Below the pieces are notes generated by a model. That model did no database searches. It had not been told where the DNA came from and saw only the letters and a program-made list of their open reading frames with translations. DNA of 64,000 bases, from assembly GCF_016342275.1 (NCBI RefSeq), contig NZ_JAEIOT010000007.1:248001-312000 (forward strand), in the 5' to 3' direction. Source of the DNA: Corynebacterium marambiense (GTDB taxonomy: Bacteria > Actinomycetota > Actinomycetes > Mycobacteriales > Mycobacteriaceae). Below are positions 18,485 to 29,052 of this stretch, one piece after another. The translations under genes were made by a program, and so were the position numbers. The first letter of the stretch is position 1, and the number at the start of each line of letters is the position of its first letter.

Positions 18485-19038
18485 CGGTGGTCACCGTCAA
18501 CCGGCTCATTGACCACGACGAGTGGGCTGTCCCCGAGCCGCCCGCGGCCCCCCAGCCCTGCGACCTCCAACACGACCGCGTGGCCGGCGACCATTGCACC
18601 ACAGCTCTCCAGCAGCTTCCTGGCGGCGACGAGGGTGCCGCCGGTAGCCAGGACGTCATCGACGAGAACTACCCGGGTCCCATTGAGGTCCGTACCCGTT
18701 CCGGCCGGAATCTCGAGTGCCGCCGTGCCGTACTCCAGCTGGTATTCCTCCGTGTGCACGGGTGGCGGTAGCTTCCCCTGTTTCCGAATCGCGAGGATCC
18801 CGAGCCCCAGGCGATAGGCGACCGCGGATCCAAGGAGGAACCCCCGGGCGTCGAGCCCACCGATCAATTGCGCACCGAAGCGCTCGGCGGCATCGGCGAG
18901 TTCGTCGACGACCAACTGGAACGCCTCCGCATCCGCGAGTACCGGGGTGAGATCCTCGAAGAGGATGCCTTCTTCCGGAAAGTCCTGCACATATCGGATC
19001 TTCACCGCGAGTGCATCACGGGCATTGTCGTAGGTCAT
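18481..19038 (-). CDS. apt: Adenine phosphoribosyltransferase
   Basis: 185 residues, type I PRTase that makes AMP from adenine and PRPP in purine salvage. The PRPP-binding motif [13 protein letters not shown] is at 123-135, the adenine-site region at [11 protein letters not shown] (60-70), and the conserved opening is [22 protein letters not shown] 19038 overlaps the upstream dciAE stop by four bases, and its own stop overlaps rel by four bases. Confidence 0.97.
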   Translation of the reverse strand: MTYDNARDALAVKIRYVQDFPEEGILFEDLTPVLADAEAFQLVVDELADAAERFGAQLIGGLDARGFLLGSAVAYRLGLGILAIRKQGKLPPPVHTEEYQLEYGTAALEIPAGTGTDLNGTRVVLVDDVLATGGTLVAARKLLESCGAMVAGHAVVLEVAGLGGRGRLGDSPLVVVNEPVDGDHR

Positions 19039-20681
19039 TGTCCTTCACTCTCCTGCCACCGGTCCATGTTCCACCCGATTCCGGAATTACCGGTATTCAC
19101 CACAACGTTACCCACGTTTCGGTCCACCACAAACGTGCGGGGTTCCGCAGCCAACGGCACCGTAGGAACGTCCTGCCAGAGACGTTCCTCCGCCGCACGG
19201 AATCCCTTGAGATCGTCACTGGTCACATTGATCGACCCGTACTCCCCCTCGGGTCCGAGCGCCACCAGCAGCGCATCGAGATTTCCCTCGGTGACTCGGG
19301 GATTCCACCATTCGTCGAAGGAAGAGGTCACGAGATCCCGTAAGGTGCGACCATCCGCACTCGCATCAATGACCGCTATACCTGCCGGTTCACAAGACAT
19401 CCGGATCGCCTCCACCATGGATCTGAACCTGGGGTCCGGACCGAGATAGCCGATCCTGATCGTCGTTCCCGCCAGTAGCTGCGCCTTCGGGATGTTGACA
19501 CCGAGGTGCGCATCCGACACCGGCCGGTCGTAATCGGTGGCTGGGCTGTCTGCGGGGGAAAGACGCACGCCCATCGGTGGAACTGGATGACCCGCGATCT
19601 CCGATGATGCGGCGGCGACCGCGGACTGATCGATGCACGCGGCGAATGCCGCGCGGTTCTCCGGCGTCGACAGCACACCGCCGTCGCCCAGCACAAGCTG
19701 TTCGATCCGGACACCGGTCGCGTACTCGACCTGTGTGGTGTTGCCCGGTTCGTCCCGCTGTACCCAGTCCACCGGGGTACCGCCGGTGAAATCTGCCAGG
19801 ATGGTGGAGGCCTCATCTCTACGGCCCGAGACGTCGATTCCACGGGGCCAGACGCGCACAGATTCCGCCTCCGCGCGATCCCCGTTGAACAGTTCATTGC
19901 GGCGCAGTAGCACCGTGCCGTCCCCGTCGACGCGGTCGATGGTGAACGGGCCGGACGACACCTGAAGGTCGGGATCGAAGTTGTCGAGATCGAACCCGGT
20001 GTTCCACACCTCCGCGACCGGACGGAGCGTCTCGACATCATCCGTGGCGAGCGCGGTGACGAGCGCCTCCTCCGTCAGGCCGACTTTTGCCGCTATGGCA
20101 TGTGCAGGCAGGACGGTACCCGGCCCGAAGAGGTGCCGCCATCTGGCCCCGGTTCCCTCGTTGAAGATGACGGTGAATTCTCTCGAACCGGCGGTGCACT
20201 CGAGATTCTTTACCTGCGCTGTGAGTGGCAGAAACGCCTCGAACAGTCCGGGCAGAGTTCCCGCCTTGTAGGAGAGCAGGAAGTCCGTGCAGGTGACCGG
20301 GGCTCCGTCGGAGTATGTGGCTGCCGGATTGATCGTGTAGACCACCCGGGGTTCCGCTCCGGGCAGGGTCTGCGCCGTAACCAAGTCTCGATTCGGGATC
20401 TGCTGCCCGGACGGGCCGTGCACGAATGCGGGCGGGTACAGGCGTCCGGCGAGTGTGTCGGCACTCGTCGAGGCACCGAGAAGCCCCGCAGCGTTCGTCG
20501 TCGCGAGTGGTGAGGAGGTCGCGAGGGTGAGGCGTTTAGGTTCCGGTGGTGGTGGATCATCCTGGGAACCACCGGGGGTTGTGGCGCACGCGGCGGTGAA
20601 CAGCAGGACTCCGCACAGCGTCGCGCAGAGGCGCGGGATCCTGGCGGATGCGCCCGGTTTTCGGAGCAGCACGTCGGCCAT
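19035..20681 (-). CDS. dciAE: Peptide-type ABC solute-binding lipoprotein
   Basis: 548 residues from ATG 20681: signal peptide with lipobox FTAAC (Cys32), then a family 5 extracellular solute-binding domain. Features include [22 protein letters not shown] (the usual 'DG.P..A.D' region, here with a Cys) and [24 protein letters not shown]. No permease or ATPase gene is adjacent, so it is an orphan binding protein. In C. glutamicum the same gene (dciAE) precedes apt and rel. An upstream in-frame start at 20789 would add a non-signal leader. The stop overlaps apt. Confidence 0.9.
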   Translation of the reverse strand: MADVLLRKPGASARIPRLCATLCGVLLFTAACATTPGGSQDDPPPPEPKRLTLATSSPLATTNAAGLLGASTSADTLAGRLYPPAFVHGPSGQQIPNRDLVTAQTLPGAEPRVVYTINPAATYSDGAPVTCTDFLLSYKAGTLPGLFEAFLPLTAQVKNLECTAGSREFTVIFNEGTGARWRHLFGPGTVLPAHAIAAKVGLTEEALVTALATDDVETLRPVAEVWNTGFDLDNFDPDLQVSSGPFTIDRVDGDGTVLLRRNELFNGDRAEAESVRVWPRGIDVSGRRDEASTILADFTGGTPVDWVQRDEPGNTTQVEYATGVRIEQLVLGDGGVLSTPENRAAFAACIDQSAVAAASSEIAGHPVPPMGVRLSPADSPATDYDRPVSDAHLGVNIPKAQLLAGTTIRIGYLGPDPRFRSMVEAIRMSCEPAGIAVIDASADGRTLRDLVTSSFDEWWNPRVTEGNLDALLVALGPEGEYGSINVTSDDLKGFRAAEERLWQDVPTVPLAAEPRTFVVDRNVGNVVVNTGNSGIGWNMDRWQESEGQ

Positions 20682-20862
20682 TGAGGGCAAGTCCTTGTCG
20701 GTCGTCGGGGATTTCTGTCGCGTCGGATACATCCGATGAATCATCCCCGCTCTCTGATCACCGGCTGGAGAGACCGGGGATCGCTCCACGTGGAACTCAT
20801 CACAGTATATGCAACGACGGACCGGTTCTCCTCATCGTGCGGGTCACCCCAACACAACGGGA

Positions 20863-20899
20863 ATCGGCCGTCCGACGCAGGAGACGTCGCACGGCCGAT
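20863..20899 (-). terminator. Candidate terminator downstream of secF
   Basis: Inverted repeat ATCGGCCGT (20863-20871) and ACGGCCGAT (20891-20899), extended by GACG/CGTC nearer the loop. It lies just past the secF stop on the minus strand; the T-tract is poor. Confidence 0.5.
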
Positions 20900-20928
20900 C
20901 CACTGGTCATAGGTCCAGTTACTTCGGG

Positions 20929-22047
20929 CTACTGCCCCGGTCGCCAGCTCGCTCCGCTGGACCCGTGTCCAGGGTTCACCGGAGCGACGGGTGTCGACAC
21001 GGTCCGCCGTGCAGCCGAGTCGCCCTCGGGCGTCGACGTCTCGAGCGTGGCCTGCCGTCCCTCGCGTTCGGCGACAACGCGGGCATTGTGTTCACGAACC
21101 TTGCGCTGCCGGTTCTTCAGCGTGACCAGAATCGGCGTGGCGAGGAACACGGAGGAGAAAGTTCCCTCGATGACACCGATGAACTGGACGAGAGCAAGGT
21201 CCTTCAGGGTACCGACACCCATTAGCCAGACTGCCACGACCATGAGCGCCGCGATCGGCAGCGCAGAGATCACGGTGGTGGCGATCGAGCGCATGACCGT
21301 CTGGTTAACGGCGAGGTTGGCCTGTTCGGCGTAGGTACGCCGGGTCGTGTTGAGGAATCCCGCAGTGTTCTCCTTGACCTTGTCGAAGACGACGACGGTG
21401 TCGTAGAGGGAGAACGCCAGGACGGTCAGAAGACCGATGACGGTGGCCGGGGTGACCTCGAAACCGATCAGGGCGTAGATGCCCGCGACGACGACGCCAT
21501 CGACGAACAGTCCACCCATGGCCGCGATCGCCATGTCCCTTTCGAAACGGACGGTGATGTAACCGAAGATCAGCACCAGGAAGACACCGAGGGACAGCAG
21601 CATCCGGTTGGTGATGGTGGATCCCCACGACTCGGACACCGTGGAATCACCGACGACATCAGGGTTCGGTTCCCCGGTCGCGTCAACCGGTTGGAAGGTG
21701 TCGAATAGTTGCTCTCGGGCTTCGCCGATCTGCTGCTCGTTGAGGCGTTCGGAGTTGATCTCGAGGATCCGGGAGTCTCCGGCACCGACTACCTGGACTT
21801 TCTGCGGGGTAACACCGGTCGCGTCGGTGAACACCTCGGCCGCAGCCTCCGTGGAGATACCCTCCGCGGGCATGTTCATCTTGGTCCCGCCCTCGAAGTC
21901 AATGCCGAGGGTAAAACCACGGATGACGATACCGAGAAAGCAGATCACGAGGACGACGCCCGTGATCGAATACCACACCTGGCGGCGTCCGACGAAGTCG
22001 ACGCCACCTTCACCGGTGTAGAGACGTCTGAAGATGGAAGAGCTCAT
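20929..22047 (-). CDS. secF: Protein translocase subunit SecF
   Basis: 372 residues with the SecD/SecF membrane topology: TM1 near residues 25-45 (WYSITGVVLVICFLGIVIRG), FTLGIDFEGGTKMNM, a periplasmic domain, then five helices with LTVLAFSLYDTVVVFDKVKEN and SIATTVISALPIAALMV. It works with SecD and the Sec channel using the proton motive force to pull exported proteins. The C-terminal 60 residues are hydrophilic and species-specific. ATG 22047 lies three bases after the secD stop, one operon. Confidence 0.97.
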   Translation of the reverse strand: MSSSIFRRLYTGEGGVDFVGRRQVWYSITGVVLVICFLGIVIRGFTLGIDFEGGTKMNMPAEGISTEAAAEVFTDATGVTPQKVQVVGAGDSRILEINSERLNEQQIGEAREQLFDTFQPVDATGEPNPDVVGDSTVSESWGSTITNRMLLSLGVFLVLIFGYITVRFERDMAIAAMGGLFVDGVVVAGIYALIGFEVTPATVIGLLTVLAFSLYDTVVVFDKVKENTAGFLNTTRRTYAEQANLAVNQTVMRSIATTVISALPIAALMVVAVWLMGVGTLKDLALVQFIGVIEGTFSSVFLATPILVTLKNRQRKVREHNARVVAEREGRQATLETSTPEGDSAARRTVSTPVAPVNPGHGSSGASWRPGQ

Positions 22048-22050
22048 GGT

Positions 22051-24069
22051 TTACTTCTCCTCGTTCTCGCCGGACTCGACACCGGGCTTTGATGGGGCGA
22101 CCGGGCTCGAACCGGATGTGTCTCCCCGCTCGTCCGTGAGGCGTGCGATGGTCTGTGCGTCGGTTTCTCCGTCGAGAGCGTTGTCCGCGTGATCGCCTGC
22201 CAGCCATTCACCCCGGCTACGCCGTTCGCCTGCGACCTTCATCACGCCGGCTAGTCCGTTGACCTTCGGGTTGGCGAACGCGGGCTTGCGTGAAGCGAGG
22301 ATGACAAGCGGCGAGGTGACCAGGAAGATGACCAGGAGGTCGAACACCGTGGTGAGACCGAGTGTGAAGGCGAAGCCCTTAACATCGCCGACGGCCAGGA
22401 CATAGAGCACGACCGCAGCGATGAGGGACACGAAGTTACCGGAGAGGATGGTGTGCTTCGCACGTTCCCACGCCCGGGGAACCGCAGAACGGAACGTTCT
22501 GCCTTCCCGGACTTCGTCCTTGATCCTCTCGTAGAACACCACGAAGGAGTCCGCCGTGGTACCGATGCCGATGATCAGGCCAGCGACACCCGCAAGATCG
22601 AGGGAGTAGCCGATCCACCGGCCGAGGAGCACGAGGGAACCGTAAATGAGTGAGCCTGCAGCGAACAGCGTGAACACGGTGAGGAATCCGAAGGCCCGGT
22701 AGTAGGCGAGACAGAAGATACTCACCAGGATCAGCCCGATGATGCCGGCGATGAGGCCGGCCTTCAGAGAGGCGAAACCGAGTGTTGCCGGGATGGTGGT
22801 GGCGGTACCACCGCGTTCACCGTTCTCTCCGGCGAAAGACAGCGGGAGCGCTCCATAGCGGAGGTTGCTGGCGAGTTCCATGGCCTCCTGCTGGGTGAAG
22901 GATCCGGTGATTGACGTTCCAGAACCGACCGGGGTCGGCGACTGGATCACCGGCGCGGAGATGACCTCGGAGTCGAGGGTGATGGCGACCTGTCGCTTGA
23001 GGTATTCCTGAGTGAGAGATGCCCACGTTGCACCACCCTGCTCACCGGGACCGGATTTGAAGGAGAAGTTGATCTCCATCTGCCCGGTCTGGGAGTTCAG
23101 GCCACCGTTGATGGGGCGGTTGGTGTCGATCTCGTTTCCGCTCAGACGTAGTCCGTCGACCGGGTCGGTCTCTCCGACGAGCAGGGGTGACGGACCGAGT
23201 ATGTACTTCGCACCGTTCTCGACGTCGCAGGCGACGAGCGGCTTCGCTGGATCATCCGTTCCGGCGATTGGATCGAGTTCCTCGTTGCACACCAGGAGAG
23301 ACGCGGCAGCGAGCTGCGTCGTCGGGTCCTCCGACTGTCTGTCCTCACGGAGCATGGAGGTCACCTGGGCACGCCGTTCCGCCGCCTCGATGGAGTTGGC
23401 GGGCGCCTCGGGCACCTGGGCGGTGACCGTCGGAGCTTCAATCTTGTCGACGTCGAGTTCGGGCTTCACGGCATCGGTGGCTGCCCCGTCTCCCCCCACT
23501 TCCTCGCCCTCGGCCTGTGCCTGCATGTCTGCGATGGCCTTGGCTTGCTGCTCCGCGTTCAGGTTGAGTTGTTCGGTCAGTTCATTGACCGCTGTCTGCG
23601 CCTGATCCGGCGAGATCACACCGAGAGAGACCCAACGTTCCGCCATATCCGTCTGCTCGGTGAGGAGTTTCTCCGGATCAGGCTGGCCCGGTTCCGCCAC
23701 GGGACGGAACAACAGCTGTGAGGTCTGTCCCAGGGCGCGGGCCTGCGAGGTGTCCTCACCCGGGACCGTGATGACGAGAGTGTTTCCGTCTGTCACGACT
23801 TCCGCGCCGGAGACGCCCATGCCGTTGACCCGGTTCTGGAGGATGTTGCGGGCCTGGTCGAGCTGGTCCTTTGTCGGTTCTTCACCCTGGGGTACCAGGG
23901 TCACCCTGGTACCGCCCTGGAGATCGATGCCGAGCTTGGGCTTCGCCGAATGATCACCGGTCAACAGGACCAGAGAGTAGACGAAGATAAGGATCACCAG
24001 ATAAAGGGCGAGCGCGATCACCGGCCAGTTCTTCTGCCCGACGCGTCTGCGCCCAGATTGCGAAGCCAA
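22051..24069 (-). CDS. secD: Protein translocase subunit SecD
   Basis: 672 residues from TTG 24069, which has AAGGAG eight bases upstream; the longer frame to 24198 has no support. TM1 (WPVIALALYLVILIFVYSLVLLTG), GIDLQGGTRVTLVP, a large extracytoplasmic domain with an acidic/Gln-rich insert (about 190-260), then the C-terminal bundle. The bundle shows GIGTTADSFVVFYERIKDEVREGRTFRSAVP, typical of SecD. Forms the SecDF complex with the gene downstream. YajC lies 391 bases upstream on the same strand. Confidence 0.97.
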   Translation of the reverse strand: MASQSGRRRVGQKNWPVIALALYLVILIFVYSLVLLTGDHSAKPKLGIDLQGGTRVTLVPQGEEPTKDQLDQARNILQNRVNGMGVSGAEVVTDGNTLVITVPGEDTSQARALGQTSQLLFRPVAEPGQPDPEKLLTEQTDMAERWVSLGVISPDQAQTAVNELTEQLNLNAEQQAKAIADMQAQAEGEEVGGDGAATDAVKPELDVDKIEAPTVTAQVPEAPANSIEAAERRAQVTSMLREDRQSEDPTTQLAAASLLVCNEELDPIAGTDDPAKPLVACDVENGAKYILGPSPLLVGETDPVDGLRLSGNEIDTNRPINGGLNSQTGQMEINFSFKSGPGEQGGATWASLTQEYLKRQVAITLDSEVISAPVIQSPTPVGSGTSITGSFTQQEAMELASNLRYGALPLSFAGENGERGGTATTIPATLGFASLKAGLIAGIIGLILVSIFCLAYYRAFGFLTVFTLFAAGSLIYGSLVLLGRWIGYSLDLAGVAGLIIGIGTTADSFVVFYERIKDEVREGRTFRSAVPRAWERAKHTILSGNFVSLIAAVVLYVLAVGDVKGFAFTLGLTTVFDLLVIFLVTSPLVILASRKPAFANPKVNGLAGVMKVAGERRSRGEWLAGDHADNALDGETDAQTIARLTDERGDTSGSSPVAPSKPGVESGENEEK

Positions 24070-24460
24070 TGGAGTGTCTCCTTGTGTCTCAGCGACCCTG
24101 CGGAAGTACCGCGTTTCGGCGACTGGCGCCGAAGAGTGCTGATCGGGGGTCTGACACAGCTGATCCGCCGCCCCGTTTCCACGGAAAGCGACGTTCAACT
24201 GTGAATATGTGTCTGTTCAATGTTCCGGGGTGAGAGGAGGGCGCATCACCGTAGCGAAAACACCACTCCGACCCCGGTAGGCTCCTTCCCGCACGATGGC
24301 GCACAGGAAAGAGCCCGGTGTCACGGTTATAGTACGGCATCGGGGGCAGCTGGACGGCTACACCCCGCCACCGGATACGTGGCTAACGGGGCCGAAGACG
24401 AGTAAGTGCACCGTAACGGCCCCGGATAAGGTCAGCCACACCACATATCTGTGCCCAGGG
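24070..24460. other. Intergenic region between yajC and secD
   Basis: 391 bases with no supported gene. On the minus strand TACTATAAC near 24326-24336 is a candidate -10 for secD with a leader of about 260 bases. A GC hairpin (GGGGCCG ... CGGCCCC, about 24387-24422) lies between yajC and that site and might attenuate read-through. An 83-codon frame at 24089-24340 has no family features. Confidence 0.35.
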
Positions 24461-24889
24461 TCACTTCCGGGTGTCGGTTCCGTCGGGGTCCCGCTCGATG
24501 GCCACGTCAGTTCCCGTGTCCATGCCGGGGTCGGACTGTGCGGACTCACCGGCAGGCTCCTGAGCGTCGTCCCCGGATAGGACGTCATCGTCCTCCCAGA
24601 ATCGCTCGTCACCGGTTTGACGAGTAGCCGTGGCAGAATCGACCTTCCGGATGATGGCACTTCGTTCCCAGGTCATGGTGACACCGACGGCGATCTCGAG
24701 ATCGACGAGCTCATCAGACATCCCGCGGACGACACCGTGGACACCCGAGGTGGTCACGACCCGGTCGCCAGCGCGCAGAGAATCCTGCAGTGCCTGGATC
24801 TCCTCCATGCGGCGGCGCTGGCGGCGGGCCTGGATGGTGGTGGGGATGATGAATACAGCGGCGATAGCGGCTAATAAGAGAAGTTCCAT
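24461..24889 (-). CDS. yajC: Preprotein translocase accessory subunit YajC
   Basis: 142 residues from ATG 24889. N-terminal membrane helix (MELLLLAAIAAVFIIPTTIQA), basic QARRQRRRMEEIQALQDSLRAGDRVVTTSGVHGVV, the YajC core, then a long acidic low-complexity tail (about 95-142) common in actinobacteria. YajC associates with SecDF. Located between ruvB (upstream, 68 bases) and secD, the same order as in mycobacteria. Confidence 0.93.
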   Translation of the reverse strand: MELLLLAAIAAVFIIPTTIQARRQRRRMEEIQALQDSLRAGDRVVTTSGVHGVVRGMSDELVDLEIAVGVTMTWERSAIIRKVDSATATRQTGDERFWEDDDVLSGDDAQEPAGESAQSDPGMDTGTDVAIERDPDGTDTRK

Positions 24890-24957
24890 GGATCCCACTA
24901 TGCCAGAGACCTCCCTGCACCCCATGTCCCTGGCCCACCGGGACTCGTCCCGGTGGG

Positions 24958-26055
24958 CTATCCCGTCAGCGAGCCGGGCTCCACTCCGGGCGTTCCCTCG
25001 GGTGGCGTGAGACCGAGGTGCCGCCACGCGGCGACGGTAGCCACCCGGCCCCGGCCCGTGCGGGCGATCATGCCCGCACGGACGAGATAGGGTTCGCACA
25101 CCTCCTCGATCGTCGCCGGTTCCTCACCGACCGCGACGGCGAGCGTATTCAATCCGACGGGGCCTCCCCCGTGTCCGCGGATGAGTGCGTCCAGGACGGC
25201 CCGATCGATTCGGTCCAACCCCATGGAGTCGACATCGAAGACGACGAGCGCGGCCCGGGCCGACCCGATATCTATGTGTCCGTCGCCGTGAACCTCAGCG
25301 AAGTCCCGGACTCGGCGGAGGAGACGGTTCGCGATCCGGGGGGTGCCGCGCGAGCGGGAGGCGATCTCCGCGGCGGCGTCCGCGTCAACGGTGACCCCGA
25401 GGATCCGCGCCGCGCGGGTCACGACCCGGGTCAGGTCCGCGGTGTCGTAGAACTCCATCTGTGCGGTGAATCCGAACCGGTCCCGCAACGGACCGGTCAG
25501 CATTCCCGACCGGGTGGTCGCCGCCACGAGAGTGAACGGCGCGAGTTCAAGCGGGATCGAGGTGGCTCCCGGGCCTTTACCGACGATGACGTCGATCCGG
25601 AAATCCTCCATCGCCATGTAGAGCATCTCCTCGGCGGGGCGGGCCATACGGTGGATCTCGTCGATGAAGAGGACGTCTCCGTCCATCAGGTTGGATAGCA
25701 TGGCTGCGAGGTCACCGGCCCGTTCGAGCGCTGGACCGGAGGTCATCCGGAGGGAGCTGCCCAACTCCTGCGCAATGATCATCGCCATCGTCGTCTTACC
25801 GAGTCCTGGCGGACCGGACAGCAGAACGTGGTCGGGCGCGACCCCCCGATTCCGGGCCCCGGTCAAGACGAGGTCGAGCTGGTTCCTGACCTTCGGCTGG
25901 CCGATGAACTCGTCGAGTGACCTCGGCCTGAGTGTGGTTTCGACGTCCCCGTCCGCAAGTTGCCGGTTCGGGGTGACCGGAGCATCAGCAGGCCGACCCT
26001 GACCGGGACGTGTGCCGTCCGGAAGCTGGAACTCCGTTTTCTCGATGTCGGACAT
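24958..26055 (-). CDS. ruvB: Holliday junction branch-migration ATPase RuvB
   Basis: 365 residues. AAA+ motor with Walker [10 protein letters not shown] (81-89), Walker [10 protein letters not shown], sensor 1 VAATTRSG, arginine-finger region GPLRDRFGF, and a winged-helix C-terminal domain ([23 protein letters not shown]). It drives branch migration with RuvA at recombination junctions. ATG 26055 (MSDIEKTEF) was chosen over an upstream in-frame start at 26094. Last gene of ruvC-ruvA-ruvB. Confidence 0.97.
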   Translation of the reverse strand: MSDIEKTEFQLPDGTRPGQGRPADAPVTPNRQLADGDVETTLRPRSLDEFIGQPKVRNQLDLVLTGARNRGVAPDHVLLSGPPGLGKTTMAMIIAQELGSSLRMTSGPALERAGDLAAMLSNLMDGDVLFIDEIHRMARPAEEMLYMAMEDFRIDVIVGKGPGATSIPLELAPFTLVAATTRSGMLTGPLRDRFGFTAQMEFYDTADLTRVVTRAARILGVTVDADAAAEIASRSRGTPRIANRLLRRVRDFAEVHGDGHIDIGSARAALVVFDVDSMGLDRIDRAVLDALIRGHGGGPVGLNTLAVAVGEEPATIEEVCEPYLVRAGMIARTGRGRVATVAAWRHLGLTPPEGTPGVEPGSLTG

Positions 26056-26124
26056 GGGACTCACCCTAATCCCCTGGCAATCCCCCGGCGGCATTCTGCC
26101 CGCCAGGTGTTGCAGGACCTCTCA

Positions 26125-26724
26125 TCAGCCGCGACCGAGCCGGGCCAGGGCCGCACGGAGCGCGCCGGCCGTGTCGAGGCCGGGATTCTCCTCCGCCACG
26201 GCCGCCACGGTAGCCCCCGCAGTACGCTCGGGGAAACCGAGGCCGACCAACGCTTCAATAACCTGCTCCGGAACCACGGAATTCACGGACACCATCGGGG
26301 ACTCCGGGGTGGGGTCGGAAGAATAAGGCCCAACTTTGTCCCTGAGGTCAACGATCATCCGCTCCGCCATCCGTTTTCCGACCCCGGGGATCCGCTGCAG
26401 GCTCTTCGCGTCTCCCCCGGCGATAGCAGTGGCCAGCTCAGCGGGTGAGAACACGGACTGCGCGGCGAGTGCGAGCCGCGGGCCGAGTCCCGAGACGCTC
26501 TGCAGGAGCGCGAACATCTCCCGACTGGATACATCCGTGAACCCGTAGAGATTCATCGCGTCCTCGCGGACGACCAGTGTGGTGAGTACGCGAGCGGATT
26601 CACCCCGCCGGAGTGTCGCGAGCGTCTGAGGTGTAGCAGTGAAGGTGTAACCGACGCCGGTGCATTCGATGACCGCCGTGTTGAGCCCGATGTCGATGAC
26701 GTCTCCGTGCAGTGAGGCGATCAT
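26125..26724 (-). CDS. ruvA: Holliday junction DNA helicase subunit RuvA
   Basis: 199 residues. OB-fold N-terminus ([13 protein letters not shown]), two helix-hairpin-helix motifs ([14 protein letters not shown] and [20 protein letters not shown]), a flexible acidic linker, and a C-terminal RuvB-binding three-helix domain ([22 protein letters not shown]). Its tetramer binds the four-way junction. ATG overlaps the ruvC stop by four bases. Confidence 0.97.
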   Translation of the reverse strand: MIASLHGDVIDIGLNTAVIECTGVGYTFTATPQTLATLRRGESARVLTTLVVREDAMNLYGFTDVSSREMFALLQSVSGLGPRLALAAQSVFSPAELATAIAGGDAKSLQRIPGVGKRMAERMIVDLRDKVGPYSSDPTPESPMVSVNSVVPEQVIEALVGLGFPERTAGATVAAVAEENPGLDTAGALRAALARLGRG

Positions 26725-27308
26725 GAGGGAAGACTCCTGTCCTTGTTGTGCGGTGCCGGTGTCGGGCGGGTAGCGGTCGACCGGACACCGTCGATGAGCC
26801 CGCTCCGTTGACGGAAGATCATGGGGGCACGCCAGCAGTGGCAGACGGCGAGCGCAAGTGCGTCCGCGGCATCGGCAGGTTTTGGGGGTTCCGACAATCC
26901 AAGGATGCGCGTGATCATCGTGGTCATCTGCCGCTTGTCCGCGCGACCGTTACCGGACACCGCCTTCTTGACCTCACTGGGGGTGTACATGTGAACGGGA
27001 ACCTCACGTTCCGCGGCCGCAAGCACCAGCACACCAACGGCATGGGCGGTGTGCATGACGGTCGAGACGTTGCCACGCTCGAAGACCCGCTCGATGGCCA
27101 CGACGTCGGGACGGTATTCGTCCATCCATTCGCGAACCGCACACGACAATCTGAGGAGCCGCAGCGCGAGGTCATCACCGGAGGGCGTACGGACGACCCC
27201 CACAGCGACGGGCAGCACCGCACGTCCCCGCCCCGCCTGAACGACGGAGAGCCCACAGCGCGTTAACCCGGGATCGATACCCATGACCCGCAGCCCCTCG
27301 AGATTCAC
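26721..27308 (-). CDS. ruvC: Crossover junction endonuclease RuvC
   Basis: 195 residues from GTG 27308 ([14 protein letters not shown]), which follows GGAAGGAT at about eleven bases; 27317 and 27347 are other in-frame starts. RNase H-fold resolvase with catalytic acidic residues in [28 protein letters not shown] and the C-terminal [12 protein letters not shown]. Cleaves Holliday junctions symmetrically. First gene of the ruvCAB operon. Confidence 0.96.
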   Translation of the reverse strand: MNLEGLRVMGIDPGLTRCGLSVVQAGRGRAVLPVAVGVVRTPSGDDLALRLLRLSCAVREWMDEYRPDVVAIERVFERGNVSTVMHTAHAVGVLVLAAAEREVPVHMYTPSEVKKAVSGNGRADKRQMTTMITRILGLSEPPKPADAADALALAVCHCWRAPMIFRQRSGLIDGVRSTATRPTPAPHNKDRSLPS

Positions 27309-27498
27309 CCGCGGCACCGATCCTTCCGCCGAAAAGTCCCGGGACAAGTTGGAAAAAGTGACGGTCCGGTACCGTCAGCTGGGACTGGCCGACGACCACC
27401 GAACGGGGATTCCACACTGGAAAGCCGTCGGACACCGTCCCAGATTAGCACAGATTTTCTAATCCGGATCAATCCCCGACGGCCGGTGGGTGGTTGGC

Positions 27499-28260
27499 TC
27501 AGTCCTCTTCGAGTTCCGCAAGGACCTCATCGGAGAGGGCCATGTTCGTGTAGACGTTCTGGACGTCGTCGGAATCCTCGAGACCGTCGATCAGTTTGAA
27601 GATGCGGCGAGCGTCAGCGGTCTCCAGCGGGACCTCGAGGGATGCCCGGAAGTCACTGTCCGAATCTTCGACAGGGATGTCGGCGGCTGCGAGAGCCTCT
27701 TTCACAGCGGGGATGTCACCCGGAGCGGACACGATCTCGAAGAGTTCACCGAGCTGGTTGACCTCCTCGGCATCCACTCCAGCCTCGAGGACGGCCATGA
27801 GTACGTCATCCTCGGTGCGCCCTTCGGCGGAGACCGTGACAATACCCTTCCGGCTGAACAGATAGCTCACCGCGCCGGAATCCGCCATGGAACCACCGTT
27901 CTTGGTCATGCGGGTCCGGACCTCGGTGGCGGCCCGGTTCCGGTTGTCGGTCAGGCACTCGATCAGCACCGCGACACCGTTCGGACCATAACCCTCGTAC
28001 ATGATCGTCTGCCAATCAGCGCCGCCGGCCTCCTCGCCGGATCCGCGCTTACGGGCACGTTCAATGTTGTCATTCGGGACCGAAGCCTTCTTGGCCTTCT
28101 TGATCATATCATCGAGGGTCGGGTTCGCGGAGGGATCACCGCCACCGGTCCGCGCCGCCACCTCGATGTTCTTGATGAGCTTGGCGAATTCCTTACCGCG
28201 CTTCGCGTCGTTGGCGGCCTTCTTGTGCTTGGTGGTCGCCCATTTGGAGTGGCCGGACAT
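27499..28260 (-). CDS. yebC: YebC/PmpR family protein
   Basis: 253 residues with the family opening [37 protein letters not shown] and the usual three-domain length. Members act as DNA-binding regulators or, in the YebC/TACO1 view, as ribosome-associated translation factors for difficult peptide stretches; which applies here is unknown. Placed between ruvC and pdxT on the same strand, as in mycobacteria. Confidence 0.95.
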   Translation of the reverse strand: MSGHSKWATTKHKKAANDAKRGKEFAKLIKNIEVAARTGGGDPSANPTLDDMIKKAKKASVPNDNIERARKRGSGEEAGGADWQTIMYEGYGPNGVAVLIECLTDNRNRAATEVRTRMTKNGGSMADSGAVSYLFSRKGIVTVSAEGRTEDDVLMAVLEAGVDAEEVNQLGELFEIVSAPGDIPAVKEALAAADIPVEDSDSDFRASLEVPLETADARRIFKLIDGLEDSDDVQNVYTNMALSDEVLAELEED

Positions 28261-28458
28261 CGTCTACCCTTTCCTCTGTGCGGTACCACCCGCCCGGTGT
28301 CCGGTACTTCGGACCACGGACGACGAGGCGGATCAATCGCCCGTTCCCTCCGATGTCGTTGATGACACGGCGGCACCACTGAAGTACGTCGTTGGATTGC
28401 GTCCCGATTATACGCGGGGCGCGGGCGGGACCCACCGCGCCCTCGATTCGCCAGCGGA

Positions 28459-29052
28459 TCAGACGGTCGCGGCGACCATGTCCCTGAACAACTCATGCAC
28501 CCTCGTGTCGCCGGTGCATTCCGGGTGGAAGGACGTCGCAAGTGAGTTTCCCGAGCGGACCGCGACGACCGCCCCCTCCGCGGGACCGTCCGGGACCGTC
28601 GCCAGAATCTCGACGTCTGGGCCGACCCGCTCCACCCACGGAGCCCGGATGAACACCGCATGAACGGGCTCGTCGATACCCGCGAAATCGAGATCTGTCT
28701 CAAAGGAGTCCACCTGCCTGCCGAATGCGTTACGGCGAACGGTGACGTCGAGGACACCGAAGCTGTGCGCGTCGGCCCGCGTATCCAGGACCTCCTGCGC
28801 GAGCAGGATCATCCCCGCGCAGGTCCCGTACACCGGCAGTCCATCAAACAAGAGTTTCCGCACCGGATTGAGAAGACCACCGAGTTCCAGCAGTGTAGAC
28901 ATCGTGGTGGACTCTCCACCCGGAAGAATGAGCCCGTCAATCCCGTCAAGGTGCTCAACCCTGCGGACCTGACGATGGGCGACGCCGATCCTGTCGAGGG
29001 CCTGTTCATGTTCCCTGACGCCGCCTTGCAACGCCAGAATCCCGATCATCAC
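28459..29052 (-). CDS. pdxT: Pyridoxal 5'-phosphate synthase glutaminase subunit PdxT
   Basis: 197 residues, class I glutaminase that supplies ammonia to PdxS. Motifs: MIGILALQGGVREH, LILPGGESTT, the nucleophile GTCAGMILL, and the His-Glu pair in SFHPECTGD. GTG 29052 overlaps the tesB stop by four bases; ATG 29049 immediately after is an equally good start. PdxS is encoded two genes upstream in the same run. Confidence 0.96.
   Translation of the reverse strand: MMIGILALQGGVREHEQALDRIGVAHRQVRRVEHLDGIDGLILPGGESTTMSTLLELGGLLNPVRKLLFDGLPVYGTCAGMILLAQEVLDTRADAHSFGVLDVTVRRNAFGRQVDSFETDLDFAGIDEPVHAVFIRAPWVERVGPDVEILATVPDGPAEGAVVAVRSGNSLATSFHPECTGDTRVHELFRDMVAATV

Noticed and set aside
24089..24340. 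83-codon minus-strand frame between yajC and secD
   Set aside because: Low-complexity Arg/Gly/Ser composition, no ribosome binding site or family features.
27441..27466. GATTAG/CTAATC inverted repeat upstream of ruvC
   Set aside because: Short six-base arms with a long AT loop, not convincing as terminator or operator.
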